Assembly (NCBI GenBank): GCA_031556475.1
Contig: JAVBSY010000109.1
Span: 8,767-72,766, forward strand
Length of the DNA: 64,000 bases
DNA from: Azoarcus sp031556475
Lineage (GTDB): Bacteria > Pseudomonadota > Gammaproteobacteria > Burkholderiales > Rhodocyclaceae
Direction of reading: 5' to 3'
Shown here: piece by piece, positions 40,735 to 51,359 of the stretch
How positions within the stretch are numbered: position 1 is the first letter of the stretch
How the letters are laid out: every line of letters starts with the position of its first letter
The notes under the pieces: model-generated
Told to the model about the DNA's origin: nothing
What the model saw: only the letters and a program-made list of their open reading frames with translations
Database searches by the model: none
Program-made: the position numbers and the translations under genes

Positions 40735-43700
40735 TCAGTCCGGCGGCAACGGCGCAAGCAGCGCGGCGATATCGGCTTCGCCGAATTTGGCCAGCGCGTC
40801 GGCATCCTCCGACAGGATGCCGGCGGCCAACGCGGCCTTGCGCTCCTGCAACGCGAGGATGCGCTCCTCGATGCTGCCGGCACAGATGAGCTTGAACACG
40901 AACACAGGTTTGTCCTGGCCAATGCGGTGCGCGCGGTCGGTGGCCTGATTTTCGGCGGCGGGGTTCCACCACGGATCGTAATGGATCACGGTATCGGCTG
41001 CGGTAAGGTTGAGGCCGACCCCGCCGGCCTTGAGGCTGATGAGAAACACCGGCGCGCGGCCTTTCTGGAAATCCTCCACCGGCGCGCGGCGGTCGTAGGT
41101 GTCGCCGGTAAGGCTGACCCAGCCGATCTTGGCGCGGTCCAATTCGGTGGCGATCAGCGCCAGCATCTGGGTGAACTGTGAGAACACCAGAATACGCCGG
41201 CCTTCGTCGATCAGTTCCGGCAGCATGTCCATCAGCAGATCGAGCTTGGCGCGCTCTTTGACCTTCGCCGCCGCGGGTGATTTCAGCAGACGAGGGTCAC
41301 AGCACACTTGGCGCAGCTTGAGCAGCGCGTCGAGGATGACGATGCGGCTGCGGGCATAGCCTTTGGAAGCGATTTCGTAGCGGATACGGTCGTCCATCGC
41401 CGCGCGCACGGTTTCGTACAGGTCGCGCTGGCCACCATCCAGACTGACACTGCGCACGATGGTGGTCTTTGGCGGCAATTCCTTCGCCACGTCCTCCTTG
41501 CGCCGGCGCAGGATGAAGGGCTTGAGCCGCGCCGCCAGCAGATCGCGGCGGACCATATCGCCGTTCTTCTCGATCGGCGTGCGCCAGGTGCGGGTAAAAC
41601 TTTGCTGGCTACCGAGAAAACCGGGCAGCAGAAAATCGAACTGTGTCCACAACTCGCCCAGGTGGTTTTCCAACGGCGTGCCGGTAAGGCCGAGCCGATG
41701 CCGTGCGCGTAGTCCACGGATGACCTGCGCGCCCTTGCTGGCGACGTTCTTCACCGTTTGCGCTTCGTCCAGGATCAACAGGCTCCACTGCCGCGCCTGC
41801 AAGGCTTCGGCGTCGCGCCACAGCAACGGGTAGGTCGTCAGGGCAATGTCGCAACCGTCGAGTTCGTCGAAACGTGCGTGGCGGTCGGTGCCGCGCAGAC
41901 TGACCACTTTCAACGCCGGCGCGAAACGTTCGGCCTCCGCCTGCCAGTTGAACACCAGCGATGTGGGCAGCACCACCAACGCGGGCACGTCCAGACGCTT
42001 TGCATTTTTTTCCGTGAGCAGATGAGCCAGTGTCTGCGCCGTCTTGCCCAGCCCCATATCGTCGGCGAGGATGCCGGCGAGATTGTGATGGACGAGGTGT
42101 TGCAGCCACGCCAGCCCTTCGAGCTGATAGGGCCGCAATTCGGCGCGAAAACCCTTCGGTTGGACGACCTTGGTGACACTGCCGATATTGCGCAGACGCG
42201 CAGCCAACGCGGCCAGGGTTTCGCCGCCGCGGCCCGACAAGCCGAGGTCGGCAAGGCGTGTGGCATCGAGCGGCGACACGCGCAGGGTGTCACTGATGGG
42301 TCCATCGAACAGATCGACGAGTGCGCGCACCAGCGGTTTGAGACGGGCCGCGGCAATGCGCAGACGGCCGAATTCCTCGTGGCGCAAAAGAATCGGTTCG
42401 GCATCGTCGATGCGCTCGAGATCCCCCGACAGCCAACGCGAATCGCGCGCGAACAGCTCGACCAGCAACGGCGCGAGCGCCAGCGGACGGCCCGCCACCT
42501 CGATACCGGGGGTAACGTCGAGCCAACCGTTGGGGTTGTCGCTCCCGCCGTATTCTTCATCCACGTCGAGCACCACGGTGTCGACATCGACGGCGTGATG
42601 GCGGAAGTCGAAAGGCACCTCGACAATCCAGCCCTCGGCACGCAGCGCGTCGACGCCTTCCACCGTAAAGCGCGGCCAGGCATCCTCGCCGGCCAGGCCG
42701 AGCATGGATTCCGGCATGTCTCCGTACTCCACCTGGACGCGCCCGGCCGCCACTTTGGTAAAACCGATGCGGGCCAGACGACGGGCAGCAGCCTCCTCTG
42801 CCTGCGCATCCCGCTCCACGCGCGCGTTGCCACCATCTTCCAGGGCGTGGAACAGCGACGAATCGTGCGCACCAATGGTCACGGGACCGTAACGGAAAGC
42901 CAGCACGGCGTAATCGAACTCATCGACGCCGTAATGCGGATAGCTACGATAGTTCACAGTCCGTACCGGCAAGGTATCCAGCCGTAGCACCGGCACCGGC
43001 GTACCGCCGACTCTCAACGCGGTTGCGTCGTGCGCCAACGGTATGGGCAGCGCGGGCGTCAACTCGGCCAACGCATCAGACACCAGCTCGGCCTCGATCG
43101 CGCTCAGCGGCGGCAAGCGCAACAGATGGACAACCTGCTCGGTCGGTTCAACCAGTTCAACCGGCCCGGCCTCACGCGTTTTGCCATCGACATACCACGG
43201 CGGCAGCACGGGCAACACCAGATCGGCGGCAGGCGTCAAGCGCAGCACGGGTGCGCGGCGGCCATTGGCCTGTGTGCGCCATTCGAGCCGACCAGGGCGG
43301 GCCTTGCCGGCCACCAGCGCGGGCGTGGCCAGATCGTCGATATGCGCACGCCCGCTGGCGGCGAGCTTTTCGAGCAGCACCGGCGTATTGCGCCCAGCCA
43401 GTGGCAACACGTAACCGGAATGGAAGAGGTCGCGCGTACGATGCGCCCACATCAAGCGCAGGATGTCGGCATCGATTTCGCTCACAAACGCTGGCGGAAC
43501 ATCGAGCGCACGCTCAATGTTGTTCCACGCCTGCGCTTCGCGCATCTGGCCCTGGCGGTCGAGCCGCGCCTTGAAACAGGTCACGGTATATTGCCGCCCC
43601 TGCGTTTCGTAGCGAATCAGATATCGCAGCCCATGCGCGGCCGGCGCCTTCGCCCGCGAGGGCGCGGCCATGCCGCGCAAAGTATCGATCCACGCCAGCA

Positions 43701-44013
43701 CCTGGGCGCGAGGACGCAGTTCGTCGTCACGCTGCGCCAGCCAGGCAAGCAAGGTCGCGGCAACGTGCTTGCAATCGCCACCGACAGGGCACGAACAATG
43801 GGACGACAAAATCCGTCCGTACCGCAGTTTGTCGTACATCAGGATGTTGACCGTATAAGGCGTGCTCCGCGTGCCGCGCACGCGCGCGAACAGAATATCG
43901 TTATGGCATTCCAGGGCCGACACCGCCGGCAAATAAGCCCGCCCCTTGACGACTTCACGCTGCCCTAGCCAGGCGACGACATCGGATTCGGTATAACTGT
44001 CGAGAGAAATCAT
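40735..44013 (-). CDS. SWIM zinc-finger SNF2-family helicase
   Basis: 1092 residues from MISLDSYTESDV (44013). Near residue 70-90 is a SWIM finger (CSCPVGGDCKH, C-x-C and C-x-H). A long beta-rich middle precedes the ATPase core from about 640: DDMGLGKTAQTLAHLL (Walker A), LILDEAQTVKN (DEAQ box), TGTPLENHLGELW, then the second lobe VFSQFTQMLALIA and the arginine-finger motif ATDRAHRIGQ. It is a DNA translocase of the RapA/HepA-like bacterial SNF2 group. It is convergent with the OmpA-like gene. The exact start is uncertain because there is no strong SD. Confidence 0.92.
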   Translation of the reverse strand: MISLDSYTESDVVAWLGQREVVKGRAYLPAVSALECHNDILFARVRGTRSTPYTVNILMYDKLRYGRILSSHCSCPVGGDCKHVAATLLAWLAQRDDELRPRAQVLAWIDTLRGMAAPSRAKAPAAHGLRYLIRYETQGRQYTVTCFKARLDRQGQMREAQAWNNIERALDVPPAFVSEIDADILRLMWAHRTRDLFHSGYVLPLAGRNTPVLLEKLAASGRAHIDDLATPALVAGKARPGRLEWRTQANGRRAPVLRLTPAADLVLPVLPPWYVDGKTREAGPVELVEPTEQVVHLLRLPPLSAIEAELVSDALAELTPALPIPLAHDATALRVGGTPVPVLRLDTLPVRTVNYRSYPHYGVDEFDYAVLAFRYGPVTIGAHDSSLFHALEDGGNARVERDAQAEEAAARRLARIGFTKVAAGRVQVEYGDMPESMLGLAGEDAWPRFTVEGVDALRAEGWIVEVPFDFRHHAVDVDTVVLDVDEEYGGSDNPNGWLDVTPGIEVAGRPLALAPLLVELFARDSRWLSGDLERIDDAEPILLRHEEFGRLRIAAARLKPLVRALVDLFDGPISDTLRVSPLDATRLADLGLSGRGGETLAALAARLRNIGSVTKVVQPKGFRAELRPYQLEGLAWLQHLVHHNLAGILADDMGLGKTAQTLAHLLTEKNAKRLDVPALVVLPTSLVFNWQAEAERFAPALKVVSLRGTDRHARFDELDGCDIALTTYPLLWRDAEALQARQWSLLILDEAQTVKNVASKGAQVIRGLRARHRLGLTGTPLENHLGELWTQFDFLLPGFLGSQQSFTRTWRTPIEKNGDMVRRDLLAARLKPFILRRRKEDVAKELPPKTTIVRSVSLDGGQRDLYETVRAAMDDRIRYEIASKGYARSRIVILDALLKLRQVCCDPRLLKSPAAAKVKERAKLDLLMDMLPELIDEGRRILVFSQFTQMLALIATELDRAKIGWVSLTGDTYDRRAPVEDFQKGRAPVFLISLKAGGVGLNLTAADTVIHYDPWWNPAAENQATDRAHRIGQDKPVFVFKLICAGSIEERILALQERKAALAAGILSEDADALAKFGEADIAALLAPLPPD

Positions 44014-44410
44014 TTGTCGGCAAGCGAGCATCGCATGACGCGCACGGGAAAAACGAAAGTCTATACGCAGCGGCAAAACGGGAACAGCGAAAAGGCCACG
44101 AAGAACATAAACGGACACGACGCAAAGAAACTAACCGGCATTTCAACCTTGCAGCCCGCGCCAGCCGCACCGGGATGAATACAACCCGATAACCCCAATA
44201 CACCCGCACCTCATCCCAAAGCCGTTTTTCCACCCCTGTCTCGCCTGTGGCGGCCTATTTGCCTCGCATTTCCAGAAGCACCTAAGACACGGAAATAAAA
44301 AGCTTTTATGCACAAGAAAACCCTGCCACCCTTCCACACTCAACACCATTGATGGCATCATGATCGTTTCGCGCCGGAACGGCCGATCAATTGAAGGGGA
44401 AGGGGGAAGA
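44014..44410. other. Divergent intergenic region
   Basis: Nearly 400 bases separate the SNF2 gene (minus) from the M48 protease gene (plus). It should hold both promoters. The only local symmetry I see is AAAAGCTTTT near 44301-44310. No gene, repeat or RNA was recognised. Confidence 0.5.
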
Positions 44411-45160
44411 ATGGAACGTCGTGAATTGCTGAAGCACTGTATGCTCGCCCTGGGCGTATCGGTCGCAGGGCCCGTGTCCGCATTCGATATCGGCCGCGCG
44501 CTGGGTGCGGCCAAGTCGCTGACCGATGCCGCAACGATCACCGATCAGGACATCAGCGCGTATTTTTCGCAGATGGCCAAGGATACCGACAGAGCAAACA
44601 GAATCGCCCCGGCCAGCAGCAACTACGGCCAGCGTCTGACCACATTGACGCAGGGCCTGTCTTCGCATGACGGACTCAAGCTCAACTTCAAGGTCTATCA
44701 GACGAGCCAGGTCAACGCCTTCGCCATGGGCGACGGCACCGTGCGCATTTATAGCGGCCTGATGGACATGATGACCGATGATGAAGTGCGCTACGTGATC
44801 GGCCACGAAATCGGCCACGTCAAGTCCGGGCACTCGAAAAAACGCATGCAGATGGCGCTCGCCGCCGGCGGTCTGCGCGACGCGGTAGCCGCCACGGACG
44901 GCAAGGCGGCGGTACTGGCCGATTCCCAACTGGGCGAACTGTTCGAGAAAGTCGTCCTCTCCCAGCATTCGCAGTCGAACGAAAACGAGGCGGACGATTA
45001 CGCCATGGCCTTCCTGAAAGGAAAAAAATACGATCCGAAGGCCGCGGTAAGCGCACTGGAAAAATTGGACAAACTCTCCGGCGGCGGTAGCGCCAGTTGG
45101 CTATCCACACACCCGGCGCCCGCCGAGCGTGCACAGCGGATGCGCAGCAAACTCGCCTGA
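44411..45160 (+). CDS. M48-family metalloprotease, LoiP/YggG-like
   Basis: 249 residues; the ATG at 44411 follows a GGGGAAGGGGGAAG tract. The N-terminus ERRELLKHCMLALGVSVAGPVSA is a signal peptide with a Cys at residue 11 but no clean lipobox. Zinc site HEIGH with the following H lies near residue 138, and the third ligand in NENEADDYA near 197. STHPAPAERAQRM near the end is typical of the group. It is expected in the periplasm as a quality-control protease. A strong intrinsic terminator follows. Confidence 0.92.
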   Translation: MERRELLKHCMLALGVSVAGPVSAFDIGRALGAAKSLTDAATITDQDISAYFSQMAKDTDRANRIAPASSNYGQRLTTLTQGLSSHDGLKLNFKVYQTSQVNAFAMGDGTVRIYSGLMDMMTDDEVRYVIGHEIGHVKSGHSKKRMQMALAAGGLRDAVAATDGKAAVLADSQLGELFEKVVLSQHSQSNENEADDYAMAFLKGKKYDPKAAVSALEKLDKLSGGGSASWLSTHPAPAERAQRMRSKLA

Positions 45161-45182
45161 GCCTTTTCAGTTTTCAGGTAAA

Positions 45183-45212
45183 AAGAACGGGCCGCGATTG
45201 CGGCCCGTTCTT
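45183..45212 (+). terminator. Strong intrinsic terminator after the M48 protease gene
   Basis: A perfect 13-bp stem (AAGAACGGGCCGC / GCGGCCCGTTCTT) with a GATT loop lies 22 bases after the stop codon. The arms supply A and T runs on both sides, so it may also work for minus-strand transcripts coming from the hydroxylase gene. Confidence 0.88.
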
Positions 45213-45403
45213 ATTGCATCAGGCCAGGCGTCAAACCTTCCAATGCGCTCGCTCCTGGAGCGCGGATAGTAAAGACGACGAAATGCAGTCTGACCAGTGT
45301 TAGCCGGCTTGCAACCCTGCCATCCCCACGAAATAACTCCTTTGAGCAAGCCGGGCAAGTCACTTCTGAATCGGCGTTGCCACGGCTATAGAAACCAATG
45401 CCC

Positions 45404-46204
45404 TTACTTCGCAAGAACCTGGTTTTCCGTCCCACGGGAAGAACGGGGTTCTTCATATAGCCCATAAGCCGGCGGCCAGTCTTTGGGCAAGTGATAGGAG
45501 CCAAAGATCCGGTCGATGAAAGCAAGGGAAGTGGCGAAGTTCTTGTTCGAGTTCTGGTTGTTGACGTGATGCCAGTGATGAAATGCGGGCGTCACGATGA
45601 TTTTTTCCAAAAACCCGAAACGCAGGTTGATGTTGGCGTGAACGAAAAATGACCAGAGCGTGGCGACAAACAACGCTATGGCCGGTAATGCAGAAGGGGC
45701 TCCAGCATTGAACTGGGCCAACCCCAATGCATAGAGCGGCACCAGACCGCACAGCCGCACATAGACTATGTCGAGCGGATGGGCACAGGTGTTTACGAGC
45801 CAGTCCAGATGTACGGGCGCGTGATGCATTGCATGGAAACGCCACAGGAAACGGTTGGAGTGAGAAATGCGGTGCCCCCAGTAGCTCCCCGTCTCCAGGA
45901 CCAGAAGCGCAAGAATGAAGCGCAGCCAGACCGGCAAGGAAGCAATGAAGTCCCGCATGACAAGCGGTTGCACCTTATGGACCAACTCGGCAAGAACCGT
46001 CATTGGTACGGCGATGAGGAAGGCTGGAAGCAGGCCATTGAGAAAATACAGGCCGATATCTTTCCAGAAACCCGTACGCAGGATCTTATCTTGCCGCCGC
46101 AGGGACAGAACTCTTTCCAACGGCACGAAGATAGCCGCAAGAATGGCCAGCCAAAGGCTCAATGCAAGAACTTGAAGCACCAGTGTGTGCGTCAGGAAAT
46201 GCAA
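45404..46204 (-). CDS. Membrane-bound fatty acid hydroxylase / sterol desaturase family protein
   Basis: 266 residues with four to five membrane helices and the di-iron histidine motifs HRISH (near 112), HAMHH (near 125) and HHWHH (near 215). These enzymes oxygenate lipids, sterols or carotenoids. The listed start is a TTG; a GTG eight codons later (46180) is possible. It lies 67 bases after the stop of a PEP-CTERM gene on the same strand. The substrate is unknown. Confidence 0.85.
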   Translation of the reverse strand: MHFLTHTLVLQVLALSLWLAILAAIFVPLERVLSLRRQDKILRTGFWKDIGLYFLNGLLPAFLIAVPMTVLAELVHKVQPLVMRDFIASLPVWLRFILALLVLETGSYWGHRISHSNRFLWRFHAMHHAPVHLDWLVNTCAHPLDIVYVRLCGLVPLYALGLAQFNAGAPSALPAIALFVATLWSFFVHANINLRFGFLEKIIVTPAFHHWHHVNNQNSNKNFATSLAFIDRIFGSYHLPKDWPPAYGLYEEPRSSRGTENQVLAK

Positions 46205-46271
46205 TTTCCATCACCCTGAACAGTGGGCGCATTCACCCACTGCTCTTCTTGTCAAACAAACACGTTCGACC

Positions 46272-47012
46272 TCAAGCTGCGATGCGATGCCTTCTCCGCA
46301 CCAGTCCCGCGATGCCCAAGCCGAGCCCTACCAATAACCAGGACGCAGGCTCCGGGACGGCATTGCTGTCGGCGAACAGCGAAATATCGGCCAGCAATGC
46401 GATGGGAGGCAGGCCCGACGGTGTTCCTATGGAAAGGAAGCTGAGCAATTCACTGGTGCTGGTGGCGGTAAAGGTAAATATTTCGTCGAACCAGCCCGTG
46501 GTGCTATGTGACAGATTATTAACAACTTCCGTTGTATAGGTTTCATCGCCCAGGCTGATCTGGAGCTGCTCGGTCGTGTCACCAGTACGGCTCAGCAACT
46601 GGTCGGCCGCCCAAGAGAACGAAAGCGTGTATCTAGTACCGACGACCAGGCCCGAAATCATCTGGGAGATGCCCCCTCGGACACCTATGTCGCCATCCAG
46701 TGCAACAAAGTTGCCGCCAGTGGGGCTGCTGTTGGTACTCAGCTTGTCGTAAGGGCTTCCCCATTGATTGCGGGCGGAAACCGTATTGGCAGTACCGCCA
46801 AAATAAAAGATGTTGTAGCCGCCGTTACCTGTCCAACCGGTAACTCCCTGCCCACCCCAGGCCGAACCGAACTGATGGTTCTGCGTATAGCTTGTTTCCG
46901 AGAAATCGCCATTGGTGACAAGGTTGACAGGCCCTGCCATTGCAGCAGGGATTCCCAATGCAACAAGTCCCATGACCAGCCAGACGGAAGCCAGGATACG
47001 TATCTTTTTCAT
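46272..47012 (-). CDS. PEP-CTERM sorted extracellular protein
   Basis: 246 residues from MKKIRILASVWL (a GTG at 47051 with a G-rich upstream tract is an alternative). A signal peptide ends near AAMAGP. The mature domain (NLVTNGDFSETSY ... ALDGDIGVRGGISQMISGL) is a galactose-binding-like beta sandwich common in this group. The tail VPEPASWLLVGLGLGIAG plus RRRHR is the PEP-CTERM sorting signal, cut by exosortase/EpsH. No exosortase gene is in the window. It is probably surface or matrix associated. Confidence 0.9.
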   Translation of the reverse strand: MKKIRILASVWLVMGLVALGIPAAMAGPVNLVTNGDFSETSYTQNHQFGSAWGGQGVTGWTGNGGYNIFYFGGTANTVSARNQWGSPYDKLSTNSSPTGGNFVALDGDIGVRGGISQMISGLVVGTRYTLSFSWAADQLLSRTGDTTEQLQISLGDETYTTEVVNNLSHSTTGWFDEIFTFTATSTSELLSFLSIGTPSGLPPIALLADISLFADSNAVPEPASWLLVGLGLGIAGLVRRRHRIAA

Positions 47013-47153
47013 CTTCGAGATCACCAATTTATTCCAGAAAAGCGTCTTCACTCACCCCCCGCATCAGCCTTCCAGAGGCCAGCAATTTTTTCTCTTGAAT
47101 ACATCACTGATGATTTCGACGTATCCAAGCGCAAGACTACACGTAAGCATCTA

Positions 47154-47224
47154 GAGCGTGCATGAACTTTGCAGGATCGCAGCGGCATTGCATAACTGCA
47201 ACGCACGAAGTTCATGACACGCTC
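47154..47224. repeat. Imperfect inverted repeat between the two PEP-CTERM genes
   Basis: Left arm GAGCGTGCATGAACTT (47154-47169) pairs with right arm AAGTTCATGACACGCTC (47208-47224), a 16-bp stem with one bulged A. The loop holds an inner TGCAG/CTGCA stem. No T-run follows, so it is either an mRNA processing/stabilising hairpin or a small REP- or MITE-like element. Confidence 0.6.
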
Positions 47225-47245
47225 CAGCGAGCAAAACCCCGGCTT

Positions 47246-48016
47246 TTACGCCGCTGTTGCCGCCGCCTTGCGACGGAACGCGGCGAGGCCGGCAAGCCCC
47301 AGGCTCAACAACAGCAGGGAAGTCGGCTCTGGCAGATTCGTAAACGAAATCGCATCCTGCGTGTAGTTCCCGCTTCCATCGTTCAGGTAAACCAGCTTGT
47401 AGTTGCCAGTCTTGGCTGCGGTCCCCAAATTGCTCAGCCACTGATCCGCCAACATGCCGTAGGCCGAGTTCGCTGTGCTCGTACTGACCCTGAAACCATC
47501 GTCCGTCGTGCTGAGATGATAACCGCCCGACGCATCCGGCGTTCCGTACGCGATGGTCCACACCGCAAGTTGGAAAGCCGCCGACTCGACCTGGGTGTTG
47601 ATGGTGCTATACACCTCGTTGGCCAGGGTAATCAACTGGCTGACCCGCTGCTCGCCGTTCGAGCGCAAGGAATTGAGGGCACTCACCAGATCGCTCGCCG
47701 TGCCCACGCTATAGCTGAAGGAACCGGTCTTCATCCAGTGGTAGATATCCACGCACCACGCGTTGAACTGGCCCGTGGATGAAAAACCGTAGTTGGTATC
47801 GGACGTCGTAAAGTTGAAGCCACCGATAGCCATCGATGTGAGACTCGTATCGGAAGCGGGATTCGGAGATGTCGAGCCGCTGGCAAAACCAACGGACCCA
47901 TTGCCAAAGTCGGCGGCACCGGCGTTGGTGACGTAGATGGACCCGGCACAGGCCGCGGTACTCAGGGCCATGGTGCCCAGGAAAGCCACCGTCGTGAATA
48001 AATGCTTGGTTTTCAT
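47246..48016 (-). CDS. PEP-CTERM sorted extracellular protein
   Basis: 256 residues from MKTKHLFTTVAF. A signal peptide ends near AACAGS. The mature domain is Ser/Thr/Gly-rich (FGNGSVGFASGSTSPNPASD) with NAWCVDIYHWMKTG and AAFQLAVWTIAYG, segments I recall from a PEP-CTERM group around surface proteins. The tail LPEPTSLLLLSLGLAGLAAFRRK is the sorting signal. It is not a copy of the neighbouring PEP-CTERM protein; only the tail type is shared. Confidence 0.9.
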   Translation of the reverse strand: MKTKHLFTTVAFLGTMALSTAACAGSIYVTNAGAADFGNGSVGFASGSTSPNPASDTSLTSMAIGGFNFTTSDTNYGFSSTGQFNAWCVDIYHWMKTGSFSYSVGTASDLVSALNSLRSNGEQRVSQLITLANEVYSTINTQVESAAFQLAVWTIAYGTPDASGGYHLSTTDDGFRVSTSTANSAYGMLADQWLSNLGTAAKTGNYKLVYLNDGSGNYTQDAISFTNLPEPTSLLLLSLGLAGLAAFRRKAAATAA

Positions 48017-48203
48017 TTGGACAGACAATCCACAAAATAAACAATGGGTTAGCAAGTCAGCAAGCCGAAGAAGGATGTCACTCTGTCCTCCTCATGAACA
48101 GAAGACGCACCAGCCGCATTGCCGTTGAGTGGAGTGTGTCGCCCTATTTATTACCCGCAAAGGTCAAATTTCACGGTACGGATCAATTCGGGTATGCCCG
48201 CAT

Positions 48204-50135
<1,932 letters not shown>

Positions 50136-50189
50136 GCGAACTCTCCAGAAGTAAATCGGAATCAGAAAACAGAAAGGGCCGAACGGCGT

Positions 50190-51074
50190 CTAGGACGCCT
50201 GGCCGGCGCGGCGATCGGACCACAAGGCATGGAAGTGATGCACCGGCCCGCAACCGCCGCCGACGCCGAGTTCGCCGGCATGGCCGATCGCACCCAGCAG
50301 CCACTGCCGCGCCTGGCGCACCGCCGCTTCGACCGGACGGAAACCGCCGGCATGTTGCGGCAGCAACGCGGCAATGGCCGAAGACAGGCTACAGCCGGTA
50401 CCGTGGGTGTTCTTCGTGACGATGCGCAGCGCAGGCATTTCGACCATGCGGTCGCCATCGAACAGCAAATCCACCACGTCATTGCCGGGCAGATGCCCGC
50501 CCTTGAGCAACACCCAGCGTTCGCTGGAAACCGGCAGCAATTCGCGCAGCCGCTCCGCCGCCCGGTACATCTCCTTCACCGTTTCCGGCGCGCGCTGCTC
50601 GAGCAGCACGCCGGCTTCGGGCAGGTTGGGCGTCATCAGGAACGTCAGCGGGAAAAGCGCCTCGCGCAGCATGGCGACCGCGTTCTTGGCAAGCAAGGCA
50701 TCGCCGCTCTTGGCCACCATCACCGGATCGAGCACCACCTGCCGGGCCTGCCAATGGGCCAGCCGATCGGCCACCGCCGCGACCACTTCGGCGCTGCCGA
50801 GCATGCCGATCTTGGTCGCATGGATAGCGACATCGGCGAACAGGGTATCGATCTGCAAGCGCAGAAAATCGACCGGCGGCACATGCACGCCCGTCACGCC
50901 GCGCGTGTTTTGCGCGGTCAGCGCGGCGATCACGCCGCAGCCGTAGGCGCCGAGCGCGGAAAACGCCTTGAGATCGGCGAGCACGCCGGCCCCACCGCTC
51001 GGATCGACCCCGGCGATGGACAATACATTGGGAATGGAGGAAAAAACGGCAGAAGAAGCGGCGGATTGGCTCAT
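50190..51074 (-). CDS. thiD: Hydroxymethylpyrimidine/phosphomethylpyrimidine kinase ThiD
   Basis: 294 residues of the ribokinase fold. VLSIAGVDPSGGAGVLADLKAF near residue 17 and the anion-hole motif NTHGTGCSLSSAIAALL near residue 222 are diagnostic. It makes HMP-PP for thiamin phosphate synthase. The last 30 residues (GELGVGGGCGPVHHFHALW) are a common betaproteobacterial ending. It is first in thiD-thiC. Its SD lies in the 3' edge of the riboswitch. Confidence 0.95.
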   Translation of the reverse strand: MSQSAASSAVFSSIPNVLSIAGVDPSGGAGVLADLKAFSALGAYGCGVIAALTAQNTRGVTGVHVPPVDFLRLQIDTLFADVAIHATKIGMLGSAEVVAAVADRLAHWQARQVVLDPVMVAKSGDALLAKNAVAMLREALFPLTFLMTPNLPEAGVLLEQRAPETVKEMYRAAERLRELLPVSSERWVLLKGGHLPGNDVVDLLFDGDRMVEMPALRIVTKNTHGTGCSLSSAIAALLPQHAGGFRPVEAAVRQARQWLLGAIGHAGELGVGGGCGPVHHFHALWSDRRAGQAS

Positions 51075-51077
51075 GAT

Positions 51078-51162
51078 GCGTTTCCCTACGCCGGTGCGAA
51101 CCGGATCAGGTTGTAAGGGACTCTCTCAGCCCGACGCCACAATCGGCACAGGCACCCCCAAC
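51078..51162 (-). ncRNA. TPP riboswitch (thi box)
   Basis: On the minus strand the conserved parts appear in order: GGGGTGCC, GGCTGAGA, then ACCTGATC followed by the helix CCGGTTCGCACCGG and GTAGGGAA. The closing AGGGAA is also the likely SD of thiD, 8 bases before the ATG, so ligand binding probably hides the ribosome-binding site (translational control). Confidence 0.95.
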
Positions 51163-51359
51163 GACAGGCCTCGCACGATACTGGATGGCAGAAGGGCTGG
51201 CAAGCGGGGAAAGCCTGTTGACGGCGGGCCGCGCATGGTCTGGCCAACGCGCTTTTATGGGCAAATCACATATCGCTTCAAAATACGGCATTCAAGAATT
51301 TCGCTACCCTGCCGAAATATTCATATAGTCATCGAATAACGCACCTGGATCGCCGCCCG

